A DNA stretch of 64,000 nt, from positions 1 to 64,000 of the forward strand of contig NZ_FCNW02000017.1 of NCBI RefSeq assembly GCF_001544475.1, in the 5' to 3' direction. Each line of letters begins with the position of its first letter. The first letter of the stretch is position 1. A model generated the notes under the pieces. That model saw only the letters and a list, made by a program, of their open reading frames with translations, was not told where the DNA came from and made no database searches. A program made the translations under genes and the position numbers. Source of the DNA: Caballeronia humi (GTDB taxonomy: Bacteria; Pseudomonadota; Gammaproteobacteria; Burkholderiales; Burkholderiaceae). Shown here piece after piece: positions 8,450 to 18,185 of the stretch.

Positions 8450-8477
8450 AAGGGGCATCGCGAGAGCGATGCCCCTT
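8450..8477 (+). other. Perfect 12-bp stem-loop between sbp and cysU
   Basis: AAGGGGCATCGC, loop GAGA, then GCGATGCCCCTT: twelve uninterrupted pairs with a GNRA-type tetraloop, starting 17 bases after the sbp stop. Only two T close the stem, so it is a weak intrinsic terminator at most. Such stem-loops after binding-protein genes typically block 3' exonucleases and leave the binding-protein message more abundant than the permease message. Confidence 0.8.
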
Positions 8478-8570
8478 CAAGCACATGAAGCGGCGCAATT
8501 GACGACCGCCTATGGACCAAGCAGTGATGTGCGCCAGGACCCAGGCGCGCTGGAACAGGACGAATCAAGG

Positions 8571-9461
8571 ATGACGACTTTCACTTTCCGCAAACCGAGC
8601 GCGCTGCCGGGCTTCGGGCTGACCCTTGGCATCACGGTGGCTTATCTGAGCCTCGTGGTGCTGATTCCGCTCGCGGCCACCTTCGCGAAGACGGCCACGC
8701 TCGACTGGGCGCAGTTCGTGCGCGCCGTCACGTCGCCGCGCGTGCTGGCTTCCTACCGGCTGACGTTCAGCGCAGCGCTCGGCGGCGCGCTGATCAACGC
8801 CGTGTTCGGTTTTCTCGTCGCGTGGGTGCTCGTGCGCTACACGTTCCCCTTCAAACGCGTCGTCGATGCCGTCGTCGACCTGCCGTTCGCGCTGCCGACG
8901 TCCGTCGCGGGCATTTCGCTCGCCGCGGTCTACGCCGAGAACGGATGGATCGGGCAATTTCTCGCGCCGCTCGGCATCAAGGTGGCATTTACGCCGCTCG
9001 GCGTACTCGTCGCGCTGACGTTCATCGGCTTGCCATTCGTCGTGCGGACCGTGCAGCCGGTGCTGGAGGACTTCGAGCGCGAGCAGGAAGAGGCAGCCGC
9101 TTGCCTCGGTGCGACGCGCTGGCTCACGTTCCGGCGCGTCGTGCTGCCGTCGCTCTTTCCGGCGCTGCTGACGGGCTTCGCGCTCGCGTTCGCGCGCGCG
9201 CTCGGCGAATACGGCTCGGTGATCTTCATCGCGGGCAACGTGCCGATGAAGTCCGAGATCACGTCGCTACTCATCATCACGAAGCTCGAACAGTACGACT
9301 ACGCGGGCGCCACTGCGATCGCGGTCGTGATGCTGTGCGTGTCGTTCCTGATGCTGCTCCTCATCAACACGCTCCAGTGGTTCCTGCAGCGCCGCACGAG
9401 CAAGACGGGCGCGGTGCCGGTGGTCGTGGGATCGCTGCACATCGAAGGGGGTCGCGCATGA
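8571..9461 (+). CDS. cysU: Sulfate ABC transporter permease CysU (CysT)
   Basis: The 296-residue inner-membrane protein has six predicted helices and the cytoplasmic EAA loop that docks on the ATPase (EEAAACLGATRWLTFRRV followed by LP and G, about residues 180-205). The start ATG begins MTTFTFRKPSALPGF, close to known CysT N-termini. With CysW it forms the channel heterodimer for sulfate/thiosulfate. It overlaps cysW by four bases (ATGA), showing coupled translation. The 138-base gap after sbp holds a stem-loop. Confidence 0.94.
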   Translation: MTTFTFRKPSALPGFGLTLGITVAYLSLVVLIPLAATFAKTATLDWAQFVRAVTSPRVLASYRLTFSAALGGALINAVFGFLVAWVLVRYTFPFKRVVDAVVDLPFALPTSVAGISLAAVYAENGWIGQFLAPLGIKVAFTPLGVLVALTFIGLPFVVRTVQPVLEDFEREQEEAAACLGATRWLTFRRVVLPSLFPALLTGFALAFARALGEYGSVIFIAGNVPMKSEITSLLIITKLEQYDYAGATAIAVVMLCVSFLMLLLINTLQWFLQRRTSKTGAVPVVVGSLHIEGGRA

Positions 9462-10390
9462 GCACGCCAAGTCCGAAAGCCGTTTCGATCGATGCGTCCG
9501 CGCGCCTCGCGGAGCACAAGCTCGATCCCGTCACCGAGTCGCGCGCCGTGCGCTACGTGCTGATCACGATTTCGCTCGTGTTCCTCGCGCTGTTCCTGGT
9601 CGTGCCGCTCGCCGCCGTGTTCGTACAGGCATTCGCTAAGGGCATCGACTACTACTTCGATTCGCTGAAGGACCCGGATGCGTGGTCCGCGATCAAGCTC
9701 ACGCTGCTTACGGCCGCGATCGCCGTGCCGCTTAACGTGGTGTTCGGACTCGCGGCGTCGTGGGCGATCGCGAAGTTCGAGTTCAAGGGCAAGGCGCTCC
9801 TCACGACACTCATCGACTTGCCGTTCTCCGTCTCGCCGGTGATCTCCGGCCTGATCTACGTGCTGATGTTCGGCGCGCAAGGCTGGTTCGGCCCGTGGCT
9901 GATCTCGCACGACGTGCAGATCATCTTCGCCGTACCGGGCATCGTCCTCGCGACGATTTTCGTCACGTTCCCGTTCGTCGCGCGCGAATTGATCCCGCTG
10001 ATGCAGGCGCAGGGCAATGACGAGGAAGAGGCCGCGCACGTGCTCGGCGCATCGGGCTGGCAGATCTTCCGCCGCGTGACGCTGCCGAACGTGAAGTGGG
10101 GCCTGCTCTACGGCGTGATTCTGTGTAACGCGCGGGCGATGGGCGAGTTCGGCGCGGTATCGGTGGTCTCGGGCCACATCCGCGGACAAACCGACACCAT
10201 GCCGCTGCACGTCGAGATCCTCTACAACGAGTACAACTTCTCGGCCGCGTTCGCGGTGGCGTCGCTGCTCGCGCTGCTGGCGCTCGTCACGCTCGGGCTC
10301 AAGCTCATCGCGGAGCGCCGCATGTCGCAATCGATCAAGGAAGCACAGGCTTTGCCGTACGAGGCGCCTGTCACGTCCATTCAGAACTGA
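9458..10390 (+). CDS. cysW: Sulfate ABC transporter permease CysW
   Basis: This 310-residue permease has six predicted helices, starting after a cytoplasmic stretch of about 30 residues. The EAA loop reads [22 protein letters not shown]. It pairs with CysU to make the translocation path. The ATG sits inside the cysU stop codon. A much longer frame reading upstream through cysU is an overlap in another frame and is not the gene. cysA starts 13 bases downstream. Confidence 0.94.
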   Translation: MSTPSPKAVSIDASARLAEHKLDPVTESRAVRYVLITISLVFLALFLVVPLAAVFVQAFAKGIDYYFDSLKDPDAWSAIKLTLLTAAIAVPLNVVFGLAASWAIAKFEFKGKALLTTLIDLPFSVSPVISGLIYVLMFGAQGWFGPWLISHDVQIIFAVPGIVLATIFVTFPFVARELIPLMQAQGNDEEEAAHVLGASGWQIFRRVTLPNVKWGLLYGVILCNARAMGEFGAVSVVSGHIRGQTDTMPLHVEILYNEYNFSAAFAVASLLALLALVTLGLKLIAERRMSQSIKEAQALPYEAPVTSIQN

Positions 10391-10403
10391 AGGCGGGAAC
10401 ATC

Positions 10404-11462
10404 ATGAGCATCATCGTTCGCAATCTGCAAAAACGCTTCGGCGATTTCGCCGCGCTCGACAACGTCACGCTCGATTTTCCGGCGGGCGAACTCGTCGCGC
10501 TGCTTGGGCCGTCGGGCTGCGGCAAGACCACGCTCCTGCGCGTGATCGCGGGCCTCGAATACGCCGATGCGGGACAGGTCGTGCTGCACGGCGAGGACGT
10601 TGCCGAGGTCGGCGCGCGTGAGCGTCAAGTGGGATTCGTGTTCCAGCATTACGCGCTCTTTCGCCACATGACGGTGTTCGAGAACGTCGCGTTTGGTCTG
10701 CGCGTGAAGCCGCGCCGCGAGCGGCCTCCGGAAGCCGTGATCCGCGAGAAGGTGCATGAGCTGCTGAAGCTCGTGCAGCTCGACTGGCTCGCGCAGCGCT
10801 TTCCGTCGGAGCTTTCGGGTGGTCAACGTCAGCGGATCGCGCTTGCTCGCGCGCTGGCGGTCGAACCGAAGGTGCTGTTGCTCGACGAGCCGTTCGGCGC
10901 GCTCGATGCCAAGGTCCGCAAGGAATTGCGCAGCTGGCTGCGGCGCCTGCACGACGAGCTTCACATCTCGACGATCTTCGTCACGCATGACCAGGAAGAA
11001 GCGCTCGAAGTGGCGGACCGGATCGTCGTGTTGAATCGCGGGCACGTGGAGCAGGTCGGCAGCCCGCAGGACGTCTACGATCATCCGCAAACGTCGTTTG
11101 TGTACGAGTTCCTCGGCGCGGCGAACCGGCTGAAGGGCAGCGTCGATGCGAACGGTTTCGTGGCACAAGGCGCGGCCAAGCCGATCGCCGCCGATGCGAA
11201 CTTCGCCGGCCCCGCGCTCGCGTATGTGCGGCCGCACGACCTCACGCTGTATCCGACGGAGTCGGGTCATCGCGACGGCATCGTCGTCGATGTCAGGCGC
11301 GTCGTGACGCTCGGCGGCTCGGTGCGCATCGAGCTGGAAGGCAGCGAGGGCAACGTGCTCGAAGCCGAACTCGATCGCGAGACGTGGCGCGAGCTGAACC
11401 TGAATATCGGCGATGGGGTGACCGCCGTGCCGCGCGTGCTGCGCGTGTTCCCCGCGCAATGA
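10404..11462 (+). CDS. cysA: Sulfate/thiosulfate ABC transporter ATP-binding protein CysA
   Basis: The 352-residue ATPase has Walker A GPSGCGKT at 35-42, Q-loop Gln81, signature LSGGQ at 137-141 and Walker B LLLDE at 158-162, then a C-terminal TOBE-like regulatory domain (about 240-345). It hydrolyses ATP on the cytoplasmic face to drive sulfate import through CysU/CysW. AGGCGGGAAC upstream supplies a ribosome site. The order cysU-cysW-cysA-cysB with short gaps marks one operon. Confidence 0.95.
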   Translation: MSIIVRNLQKRFGDFAALDNVTLDFPAGELVALLGPSGCGKTTLLRVIAGLEYADAGQVVLHGEDVAEVGARERQVGFVFQHYALFRHMTVFENVAFGLRVKPRRERPPEAVIREKVHELLKLVQLDWLAQRFPSELSGGQRQRIALARALAVEPKVLLLDEPFGALDAKVRKELRSWLRRLHDELHISTIFVTHDQEEALEVADRIVVLNRGHVEQVGSPQDVYDHPQTSFVYEFLGAANRLKGSVDANGFVAQGAAKPIAADANFAGPALAYVRPHDLTLYPTESGHRDGIVVDVRRVVTLGGSVRIELEGSEGNVLEAELDRETWRELNLNIGDGVTAVPRVLRVFPAQ

Positions 11463-11484
11463 CATCAATAGAAGAGAGGCTCAC

Positions 11485-12411
11485 ATGAACTTCCAGCAAC
11501 TGCGTTTCGTGCGCGAGGCCGTGCGTCAGAACATGAACCTGACCGAGGTCGCCAATGTGCTTTACACGTCGCAGTCGGGCGTGTCGAAGCAGATCAAGGA
11601 TCTCGAGGACGAACTCGGCGTCGATATCTTCATCCGGCGCGGCAAGCGGCTGACCGGGCTCACCGAGCCGGGCAAGGAAGTGCATCAGCTGATCGAGCGG
11701 ATGCTGCTGGATGCGGAAAATTTGCGGCGGGTCGCGCGTCAGTTCGCGGATCAGGACAACGGGCATCTCGTCGTCGCGACGACGCACACGCAGGCGCGTT
11801 ACGCGCTGCCGAAGGTGATCCGGCAGTTCACGGAAGTGTTTCCGAAGGTGCACCTTGCGTTGCGGCAGGGCAGCCCGCAGCAGATCGCGCAGATGATCAT
11901 CAATGGCGAGGCCGATATCGGCATTTCGACAGAAGCGCTGGACCGGTATCCGGATATCGTCACGTTTCCGTGCTATTCGTGGCATCACGTGGTCGTCGTG
12001 CCCAAGGATCATCCGCTGGTCGGGCGCGAGAACATCACGCTCGAAGAGGTTGCCGAGTATCCGATCGTCACGTATGACAATGACTTCACCGGACGGTCGC
12101 ATGTGGATCAGGCGTTCGCGAAGGTCGGCGCGCTGCCCGATGTCGTGCTGACAGCCATCGACGCCGATGTGATCAAGACGTATGTCGAGCTCGGGATGGG
12201 GATCGGCATCGTCGCGGCGATGGCGTATGACGCCAAGCGCGATACGGAGCTCGTGGCGCTCGAGACGCAGCATCTGTTCGAGGCAAATACGACTCGCGTC
12301 GGGCTGCGAAAAGGGGCGTTCCTGCGGGCGTATGCGTATAGGCTGATCGAAATGTTTGCGCCTCAGCTGGATGAAGCGGAGATTGCCAGCCAGTTGAGGG
12401 AAGCGGCTTAG
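11485..12411 (+). CDS. cysB: CysB-type LysR regulator of sulfur assimilation
   Basis: The 308-residue protein has a LysR helix-turn-helix at the N-terminus (MNFQQLRFVREAV...LTEVANVLYTSQSGVSKQI) and an effector-binding domain (about 90-300). The sequence around TTHTQARYALP is typical of CysB/Cbl, where the Thr-Thr contact sulfate or acetylserine. CysB activates sulfate transport and cysteine biosynthesis genes under sulfur limitation. It lies 22 bases behind cysA in the same direction, so it probably belongs to the operon it controls. Cbl is the main alternative; linkage with sbp-cysUWA and length favour CysB. Confidence 0.9.
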   Translation: MNFQQLRFVREAVRQNMNLTEVANVLYTSQSGVSKQIKDLEDELGVDIFIRRGKRLTGLTEPGKEVHQLIERMLLDAENLRRVARQFADQDNGHLVVATTHTQARYALPKVIRQFTEVFPKVHLALRQGSPQQIAQMIINGEADIGISTEALDRYPDIVTFPCYSWHHVVVVPKDHPLVGRENITLEEVAEYPIVTYDNDFTGRSHVDQAFAKVGALPDVVLTAIDADVIKTYVELGMGIGIVAAMAYDAKRDTELVALETQHLFEANTTRVGLRKGAFLRAYAYRLIEMFAPQLDEAEIASQLREAA

Positions 12412-12470
12412 GGTTTGTCGGTGGCGCTTGGACACGGTGAAACCTCAAGCGCCAACGTACAATTGCGTGG

Positions 12471-13478
12471 ATGGAACCCATCAAAACCTTAAACGCGCGG
12501 ATCGCCGTCCTGGCGACGGGCGGAACCATCGCAGGCCAGGCCGGCGATGCATCCAAAACCGCTGGCTACAAGGCTGGGGTCGTCGGTGTCGACAAATTGC
12601 TCGAAGCCGTCCCGGCGCTGTCGCAAGTGGCGCAGATCCACGCCGAGCAGATAGCGAGCATCGACAGCAAGGACATGAGCACCGCGCTCTGGATCGCGCT
12701 GAGCCAGCGCATCAATGCGCTGCTCGCTCAGGACGATATCGATGGCATCGTCGTCACGCACGGCACCGATACGCTCGAAGAAACCGCCTATTTCCTGCAC
12801 CTCACGGTGAAAAGCGACAAGCCCGTCGTGCTGACAGCCGCGATGCGCCCATCGACTGCGCTCTCCGCCGACGGCCCATTGAATCTTCTGAACGCGGTGA
12901 CCGTCGCGGCGCAAAAATGCGCATGGAAGCAGGGCGTGCTGGTGGCGTTCAATAACCAGATCCACAGCGCGCGTGACGTCACCAAGACCAGCACCTACGC
13001 CGTCGATGCTTTTCGCTCGCCTGAGGTGGGCGCGCTGGGCTGGGTGCAGGATGGCCGCGTCGAATTCCAGCGCGCGGCCGTGCGTCCTCACACGACGCAA
13101 GCCCCGTTCGATACGCAAGCCGCGCTGCCTGCGGTCGAAATCGTCGCGAGCTATGCGGGTGCGTCGCGTGCTGCGATCGATGCGTTCGTCGGCGGTGGCG
13201 TGAAAGGCATCGTGATCGCGGGCACAGGGAACGGCTCGGTACACGCGACGCTTCAGCAAGCCCTTGCCGATGCGACGAAACAGGGCGTAGCGGTCGTGCG
13301 CTCATCGCGCGTCGGCTCGGGCCACGTGATGCGCAACGGCGCGGCATCGGACGATGCGCTCGGGTCGGTCAGCGCCGGCACGCTGAACCCATACAAAGCA
13401 CGCGTGCTCTTGATGCTGGCGCTCGCCGCCAACATAACGAAACCCGCAGCAATCCAGCAGACATTCGATACTTTCTGA
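12471..13478 (+). CDS. L-asparaginase, type II-like fold, no signal peptide
   Basis: The 335-residue enzyme carries both catalytic threonine motifs of the asparaginase/glutaminase family: ATGGTIAG (Thr19) and THGTDTLEETAYF (Thr99-Asp100). It hydrolyses asparagine to aspartate and ammonia. Length and the second motif match the bacterial type II group (E. coli AnsB), but the N-terminus (MEPIKTLNARIAVL) is not a signal peptide, so it looks cytoplasmic. The ribosome site is weak. It is a single-gene unit, 59 bases after cysB and closed by a strong bidirectional terminator. Confidence 0.88.
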   Translation: MEPIKTLNARIAVLATGGTIAGQAGDASKTAGYKAGVVGVDKLLEAVPALSQVAQIHAEQIASIDSKDMSTALWIALSQRINALLAQDDIDGIVVTHGTDTLEETAYFLHLTVKSDKPVVLTAAMRPSTALSADGPLNLLNAVTVAAQKCAWKQGVLVAFNNQIHSARDVTKTSTYAVDAFRSPEVGALGWVQDGRVEFQRAAVRPHTTQAPFDTQAALPAVEIVASYAGASRAAIDAFVGGGVKGIVIAGTGNGSVHATLQQALADATKQGVAVVRSSRVGSGHVMRNGAASDDALGSVSAGTLNPYKARVLLMLALAANITKPAAIQQTFDTF

Positions 13479-13481
13479 AAT

Positions 13482-13510
13482 AAAAAACGCGAACCGAGGT
13501 TCGCGTTTTT
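13482..13510. terminator. Bidirectional intrinsic terminator between asparaginase and the BON-LysM gene
   Basis: A-run, then ACGCGAACC / GGTTCGCGT with a very short loop, then a T-run. A on the left and T on the right let the hairpin act in both directions, fitting the converging genes on either side. Confidence 0.88.
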
Positions 13511-13528
13511 CATTGGGGCAGGGCAGGT

Positions 13529-14023
13529 TCAGGCTGCAGCCGGAATCCGCAACACCTGTCCCGGATAGATCTTGTCCGGGCTCTTGAGCATGGGTTTGTT
13601 CGCCTCGAAGATGAGGTCGTTCTTCGCGCCGTTGCCGTAGTACTTCTCGGCGATCTTCCAGAGGTTGTCGCCCGACACGACCGTATGGAACTGCGATTCC
13701 GCCGCCGGATTCGACACGCTCAACTGGTCGTTCACCTTGTCGACGTGCTGCACGTTACCCGCTGCGACGAGGATCTTCTCCTTCGTCGCCTGATCGGCCG
13801 CCTGGCCCGACACCGTCACGGTGTGCGAAGCGCCGTCATACGCGACCGCGAGATTGTCCGCATCGAGACCCTGCGAGCGGATATACGTGGCGATGGCATC
13901 GCCTGCCTTCTTGTTGAGCGCCGCGACATCGACGGGCGCGGGGGCCGCCTGAGCCTGGGCAGGGGCCGATACCGCTCCGAACAGCTTCTCGCCTGCGTCC
14001 TTGATAAAACTGAGAATACCCAT
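13529..14023 (-). CDS. BON-LysM domain protein (Kbp/YgaU-like)
   Basis: The 164-residue protein has no signal peptide. An Ala/Pro linker near the start is followed by a BON domain (about 40-105, with VTVSGQA..ATKEKIL..AGNV..V) and a C-terminal LysM domain (about 112-161, starting FHTVVSGDNLWKIAEKYYG and ending PGQVLRIP). The same domain order occurs in E. coli Kbp (YgaU, 149 residues), a cytoplasmic K+-binding protein induced by osmotic stress. The name is transferred by architecture only. It stands alone with its own 380-base upstream region. Confidence 0.85.
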   Translation of the reverse strand: MGILSFIKDAGEKLFGAVSAPAQAQAAPAPVDVAALNKKAGDAIATYIRSQGLDADNLAVAYDGASHTVTVSGQAADQATKEKILVAAGNVQHVDKVNDQLSVSNPAAESQFHTVVSGDNLWKIAEKYYGNGAKNDLIFEANKPMLKSPDKIYPGQVLRIPAAA

Positions 14024-14402
14024 TGTTTAAGCTCCTTAAGTAACGACAGTATCGAAACGAACCGCGGTTGAACCGCTCGCGCAGTCTAGGCAAATTAGTC
14101 GCGCGGTCCATCAGATAGTTCTGAGAATCGTTAGCTGGAGTTGTAACAATGAAAGAAGGAAAGGAAAAAGGGCTGGCGCGACCGCGACGATCGATGACAT
14201 GCCTGTGACATGCACACCGAACGCAACGATCGAGCCAACCCTTTCACTGAATTCGATTAAATCCGACGCGGACACCCGACGAAAACCGTCTGACCGACCA
14301 AGGCTTCCCCGGCGCCGCCGGGTGCCGCTCTCGGACCCCACTTGCCGCCCTCAGCCCAGAGCGGCAGTTGTCCCGCGTGCCCATACGCGGGACGCCCCAC
14401 GG
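14024..14402. other. Gene-free region between glxR end and the BON-LysM gene
   Basis: These 379 bases hold the upstream region of the BON-LysM gene and the tail of the gcl operon. Two features stand out. A direct repeat TGACATGC at 14195-14202 and 14206-14213 (11-bp period; minus strand TGTCA-N6-TGTCA) resembles half of a Pho box. An 8-bp stem GTCCCGCG/CGCGGGAC at 14370-14393 lies just past the glxR stop but has no T-run. No credible open frame was found. Confidence 0.4.
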
Positions 14403-15311
14403 TCAGGCCGCCTTCGCCGCTTCTACCGGCTCTTCGGCAACCTTGAAGTTCGACATGATTTCGAGCGCGCGCACGAGGCCCGAGTGGTCCCATGCCTTGC
14501 CGCCATTCGCGGCGCACACGCTGAACAGTTGCTGCGCACTCGCGGTGTGCGGGAGGGCCAGGCCCATCTTGCGTGCACCATCGAGGGCGAGATTCAGGTC
14601 CTTCTGGTGCAGTTCGATCCGGAAGCCTGGGTTGAACGTGCGCTTGGTCATGCGCTCGCCGTGCACTTCGAGAATGCGCGACGATGCAAAACCGCCCATC
14701 AGCGCTTTGCGCACGCGCTCCGGATCGGCGCCCGAACGCGATGCGAAAAGCAGCGCTTCGGCGACCGCTTCGATGTTCAGCGCGACGATGATCTGGTTCG
14801 CGACCTTGCACGTCTGGCCCGCGCCGTTATCGCCGATGAGGGAAATATTCTTGCCCATCAGGTCGAACAGCGGCTTCGCGATATCGAACGAACGCTCCGG
14901 GCCGCCGACCATGATCGTGAGCGTTGCTTCGCGTGCGCCCACTTCGCCGCCCGAGACCGGTGCGTCGAGGTAATCGCAGCCGAGCGCGTTGATCTTCTTC
15001 GCGAATTCCTGCGTGTCGAGCGGGGAGATCGAGCTCATGTCGATCACGAGCTTGCCCTTCGTCAGACCCTTCGCGACGCCGTCATCGGCGAAGAGGACGT
15101 TCGCGACGTCGGGCGTATCCGGCACCATCGTGATGACGATGTCGCTTGTCAGCGCGACGGCGGTGGAATCGGGCACGACGCTCGTTTGCGAGCGGATGTC
15201 GTCCGGCACCGGGAACTTGCCGTTCACGACCAGCTTGTGCCCGCCCTTCAGGAGGTTGCGCGCCATGTGCGCGCCCATGATGCCGAGTCCGATGAATCCG
15301 ATTGTTGCCAT
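14403..15311 (-). CDS. glxR: 2-hydroxy-3-oxopropionate (tartronate semialdehyde) reductase
   Basis: The 302-residue member of the beta-hydroxyacid dehydrogenase family has an N-terminal Rossmann motif GLGIMG (residues 8-13), the substrate-binding signature DAPVSGGEVGA (about 117-127) and the catalytic Lys in GAGQTCKVANQ (about residue 171). It reduces tartronate semialdehyde to D-glycerate with NAD(P)H. It is the last gene of the gcl-hyi-glxR operon, the classic glyoxylate-to-glycerate path. GarR (same reaction) is the alternative name; linkage to gcl favours glxR. Confidence 0.92.
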   Translation of the reverse strand: MATIGFIGLGIMGAHMARNLLKGGHKLVVNGKFPVPDDIRSQTSVVPDSTAVALTSDIVITMVPDTPDVANVLFADDGVAKGLTKGKLVIDMSSISPLDTQEFAKKINALGCDYLDAPVSGGEVGAREATLTIMVGGPERSFDIAKPLFDLMGKNISLIGDNGAGQTCKVANQIIVALNIEAVAEALLFASRSGADPERVRKALMGGFASSRILEVHGERMTKRTFNPGFRIELHQKDLNLALDGARKMGLALPHTASAQQLFSVCAANGGKAWDHSGLVRALEIMSNFKVAEEPVEAAKAA

Positions 15312-15381
15312 TCTTCAAAGTCTCCTTTTGTGGACGAGAGTGAGTGCCTACACTCGTCCCATGCAAAATAGTGGCGAAGCT

Positions 15382-16182
15382 TCAAGCCGCAGCGCGCGCG
15401 TTCTGTCCGGCGATTTCCTGAAGCCAGCCAAGCCCTTCGACAGTCGTCGCACGCGGCTTGTACTCGCAGCCGATCCACCCTTCGTAACCGATCGAATCGA
15501 GCAGGGCGAACAGATACGCGTAGTTGATCTCGCCCGTGCCCGGTTCGTTGCGGCCGGGGTTGTCGGCGAGCTGGACGTGCGCGATCGACGGCAGGTTCTT
15601 CTTGATCGTTGCGGCCAGTTCGCCTTCCATGCGCTGCATGTGATAGATGTCGTACTGCAGGAACAGGTTGTCCGAGCCGACCGCGCGGATCACGTCGAGC
15701 CCTTCGGCCGAGCGGTTCAGCGCAAAGCCCGGAATATCGTACGAGTTGCACGGCTCGACCAGCAGCTTGATGCCTTCCTTCTTCAGCGCGGCCGCAGCGA
15801 AGCCGAGGTTTTCGATGATCGTCGCGCGCGCCTGCTGGACGCTCACGCCAGCCGTCGGGATGCCCACGAGGCAGTTCAGTTGCGGCACCTTCAACGCTTT
15901 CGCGTATTCGATCGCGCGGCCGACGCCTTCACGAAACTCGCCCACCCGATCCGGCAGACACGCGATACCGCGCTCGCCGGCTTCCCAGTTGCCCGCGGGC
16001 AGGTTGTGCAGCACGAGCTTCAGGTTGTTGTCGGCGAGACGGCTTTGCAGATCGCTGATCGAGTACGGATACGGGAACAGGAACTCGACCGCTTCGAAGC
16101 CCGCGTCCGCTGCCGCCGCGAAGCGGTCGAGGAACGGAACTTCGTTAAACAGCATGGTCAGGTTCGCAGCAAATTTCGGCAT
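15382..16182 (-). CDS. hyi: Hydroxypyruvate isomerase
   Basis: The 266-residue protein is of xylose-isomerase-like TIM-barrel type. It starts MPKFAANLTMLFNEVPFLDRF, typical of Hyi, and has the metal-site strands EPCNSYDIPGF and QYDIYHMQ. It interconverts hydroxypyruvate and tartronate semialdehyde, linking glyoxylate carboligase product to glycerate. It sits between gcl (43 bases) and glxR (70 bases) on the same strand. Size and order match hyi of other Burkholderiales and E. coli. Confidence 0.92.
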   Translation of the reverse strand: MPKFAANLTMLFNEVPFLDRFAAAADAGFEAVEFLFPYPYSISDLQSRLADNNLKLVLHNLPAGNWEAGERGIACLPDRVGEFREGVGRAIEYAKALKVPQLNCLVGIPTAGVSVQQARATIIENLGFAAAALKKEGIKLLVEPCNSYDIPGFALNRSAEGLDVIRAVGSDNLFLQYDIYHMQRMEGELAATIKKNLPSIAHVQLADNPGRNEPGTGEINYAYLFALLDSIGYEGWIGCEYKPRATTVEGLGWLQEIAGQNARAAA

Positions 16183-16225
16183 TTTTCTTCCTGATGGTCG
16201 GTCAGTGGATATTCAGCTTCAGCCT

Positions 16226-18001
16226 TCAGTCGAGCGGCGTGATCGCGGTCGGCGCGTCTTCCTTCTTTTCAGCGAGTTCTTCGAACTCGTTGATCGCGTC
16301 GATTTCAGTGCCCATCGAGATGTTCGTCACACGTTCGAGAATCATCTCGACGACGACCGGCACCTGATGCTCGTTCATCAGCGCATGAGCCTGCTTGAGC
16401 GCCGGAGCGATGTCCTCGGGCTTGAACACGCGGATCGCCTTGCAGCCGAGGCCTTCGGCGACCGCAACGTGATCGACGCCGTAGCCGTCGAGTTCAGGCG
16501 CGTTGATGTTGTCGAACGCGAGCTGCACGCAGTAGTCCATCTCGAAGCCGCGCTGCGCCTGGCGAATCAGCCCGAGGTACGAGTTGTTCACCACAACGTG
16601 GATGTACGGCAGCTTGAACTGCGCGCCCACGGCCAGTTCTTCGATCATGAACTGGAAATCGTAGTCGCCGGAGAGCGCGACGATCGGACGCTGCGGATCG
16701 GCCGCACGCACGCCGAGCGCTGCCGGAATCGTCCAGCCGAGCGGGCCCGCCTGACCGCAGTTGATCCAGTTGCGCGCCTTGAACACGTGCAGGAACTGGG
16801 CGCCGGCGATCTGCGAGAGACCGATCGTCGTGACGAAGCACGTATCGCGGCCGAACGCCTGGTTCATCTCTTCGTAGACGCGCTGCGGTTTCATCGGCAC
16901 GTTCTCGAAGTGCGTCTTGCGCAGCATCGTGCTCTTGCGTTCCTGGCAGTCGCGCACCCATGCGCTGCGGTCCTTCAGCTTGCCCGCGGCCTTCCATTCC
17001 TTCGCCACTTCGACGAACACTTCGAGCGCGAACTTCGCATCCGACACGATGCCGAGATCCGGGCCGAACACGCGGCCGATCTGCGTCGGTTCGATATCGA
17101 CGTGCACGAACTTGCGGCCCTTCGTGTACACCTCGACGCTGCCCGTGTGACGGTTCGCCCAGCGGTTGCCGATGCCGAGCACGAAGTCGGAAGCGAGCAT
17201 CGTCGCGTTGCCGTAGCGGTGCGAGGTCTGCAAGCCGCACATGCCGGCCATCAGCGGATGGTCGTCGGGGATCGCGCCCCACGACATCAGGGTCGGGATC
17301 ACGGGCACGCCGAGCGTTTCCGCGAATTCCACGAGGAGATCCTCGGCCACCGCGTTCAGCACGCCGCCGCCCGAAACGATCAGCGGCTTGTCCGCGTCGT
17401 TCAGCATCGTCAATGCTTTTTCGACTTGCGCGCGCGTCGCTTTCGGCTTGTAGATCGGCAGCGGTTCGTAGGTGTCGATGTCGAATTCGATCTCGGCCAT
17501 TTGCACGTCGATCGGCAAGTCGACCAGCACCGGACCCGGACGGCCCGAGCGCATCAGGTGGAACGCCTGCTGGAACACGCGCGGCACGAGCGCCGGCTCG
17601 CGCACGGTCACCGCCCATTTCGTGACGGGCTTCGCGATCGACTCGATATCGACGGCCTGGAAGTCTTCCTTGTAGAGCCGCGCCCGGGGCGCCTGGCCGG
17701 TGATCGCGAGGATCGGGATCGAATCGGCCTGGGCGGAATAGAGACCTGTGATCATGTCGGTGCCGGCCGGGCCCGACGTGCCGATGCACACGCCGATGTT
17801 GCCCGGAGCGGCACGCGTATAACCTTCGGCCATGTGCGACGCACCTTCGACGTGCCGTGCCAGCACATGGCTGATGCTGCCGGCCTTGCGCAACGCCGAG
17901 TAGAACGGGTTGATCGCGGCGCCCGGCACACCGAACGCGGTGTCGATGCCTTCTTTTTCCAGCACGAGGACGGCTGCGTCGACTGCTCTCATCTTGGCCA
18001 T
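16226..18001 (-). CDS. gcl: Glyoxylate carboligase (tartronate-semialdehyde synthase)
   Basis: The 591-residue ThDP-dependent enzyme joins two glyoxylate molecules to tartronate semialdehyde plus CO2. The diagnostic feature is Val51 in [14 protein letters not shown], where other ThDP enzymes have the catalytic Glu; E. coli Gcl has Val at the same position. The ThDP/Mg site appears as [11 protein letters not shown]...NNSYLGL near residues 440-480. It is first in gcl-hyi-glxR and is transcribed away from a LysR gene. An 828-codon frame on the other strand is an artefact of G+C bias. Confidence 0.96.
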   Translation of the reverse strand: MAKMRAVDAAVLVLEKEGIDTAFGVPGAAINPFYSALRKAGSISHVLARHVEGASHMAEGYTRAAPGNIGVCIGTSGPAGTDMITGLYSAQADSIPILAITGQAPRARLYKEDFQAVDIESIAKPVTKWAVTVREPALVPRVFQQAFHLMRSGRPGPVLVDLPIDVQMAEIEFDIDTYEPLPIYKPKATRAQVEKALTMLNDADKPLIVSGGGVLNAVAEDLLVEFAETLGVPVIPTLMSWGAIPDDHPLMAGMCGLQTSHRYGNATMLASDFVLGIGNRWANRHTGSVEVYTKGRKFVHVDIEPTQIGRVFGPDLGIVSDAKFALEVFVEVAKEWKAAGKLKDRSAWVRDCQERKSTMLRKTHFENVPMKPQRVYEEMNQAFGRDTCFVTTIGLSQIAGAQFLHVFKARNWINCGQAGPLGWTIPAALGVRAADPQRPIVALSGDYDFQFMIEELAVGAQFKLPYIHVVVNNSYLGLIRQAQRGFEMDYCVQLAFDNINAPELDGYGVDHVAVAEGLGCKAIRVFKPEDIAPALKQAHALMNEHQVPVVVEMILERVTNISMGTEIDAINEFEELAEKKEDAPTAITPLD

Positions 18002-18087
18002 GAGTGTCTCCTTCCTTTATCTCATCCGATTGTTTCTGACTGCATCAAAGCAGGGTTGAGATGGACTTTAAGCGCACACCAAAGTCT

Positions 18088-18098
18088 TGATAAGATCA
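18088..18098. promoter_or_regulatory. Candidate LysR-type site in the gcl / lysR divergent promoter
   Basis: TGAT-AAG-ATCA is an inverted repeat with flanking C/G symmetry, centred between the two divergent starts (184-base gap). The position suits the divergent LysR protein controlling gcl, but the repeat is short. Confidence 0.35.
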
Positions 18099-18185
18099 GC
18101 TCAGGTCGTTTTTTTACTAACAAAAAGTATTGAATCGCGCGATCGGGCCAGCAGAGCCGATCAGAGCGCGACAAGGAGACGCCAA

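Noticed and set aside
12471..12530. Signal peptide on the asparaginase
   Set aside because: The N-terminus lacks a hydrophobic core before the catalytic GGTIA motif, which already lies at residues 17-21.
15647..18133. 828-codon open frame opposite gcl
   Set aside because: Same artefact; gcl on the other strand has complete active-site motifs including Val51.
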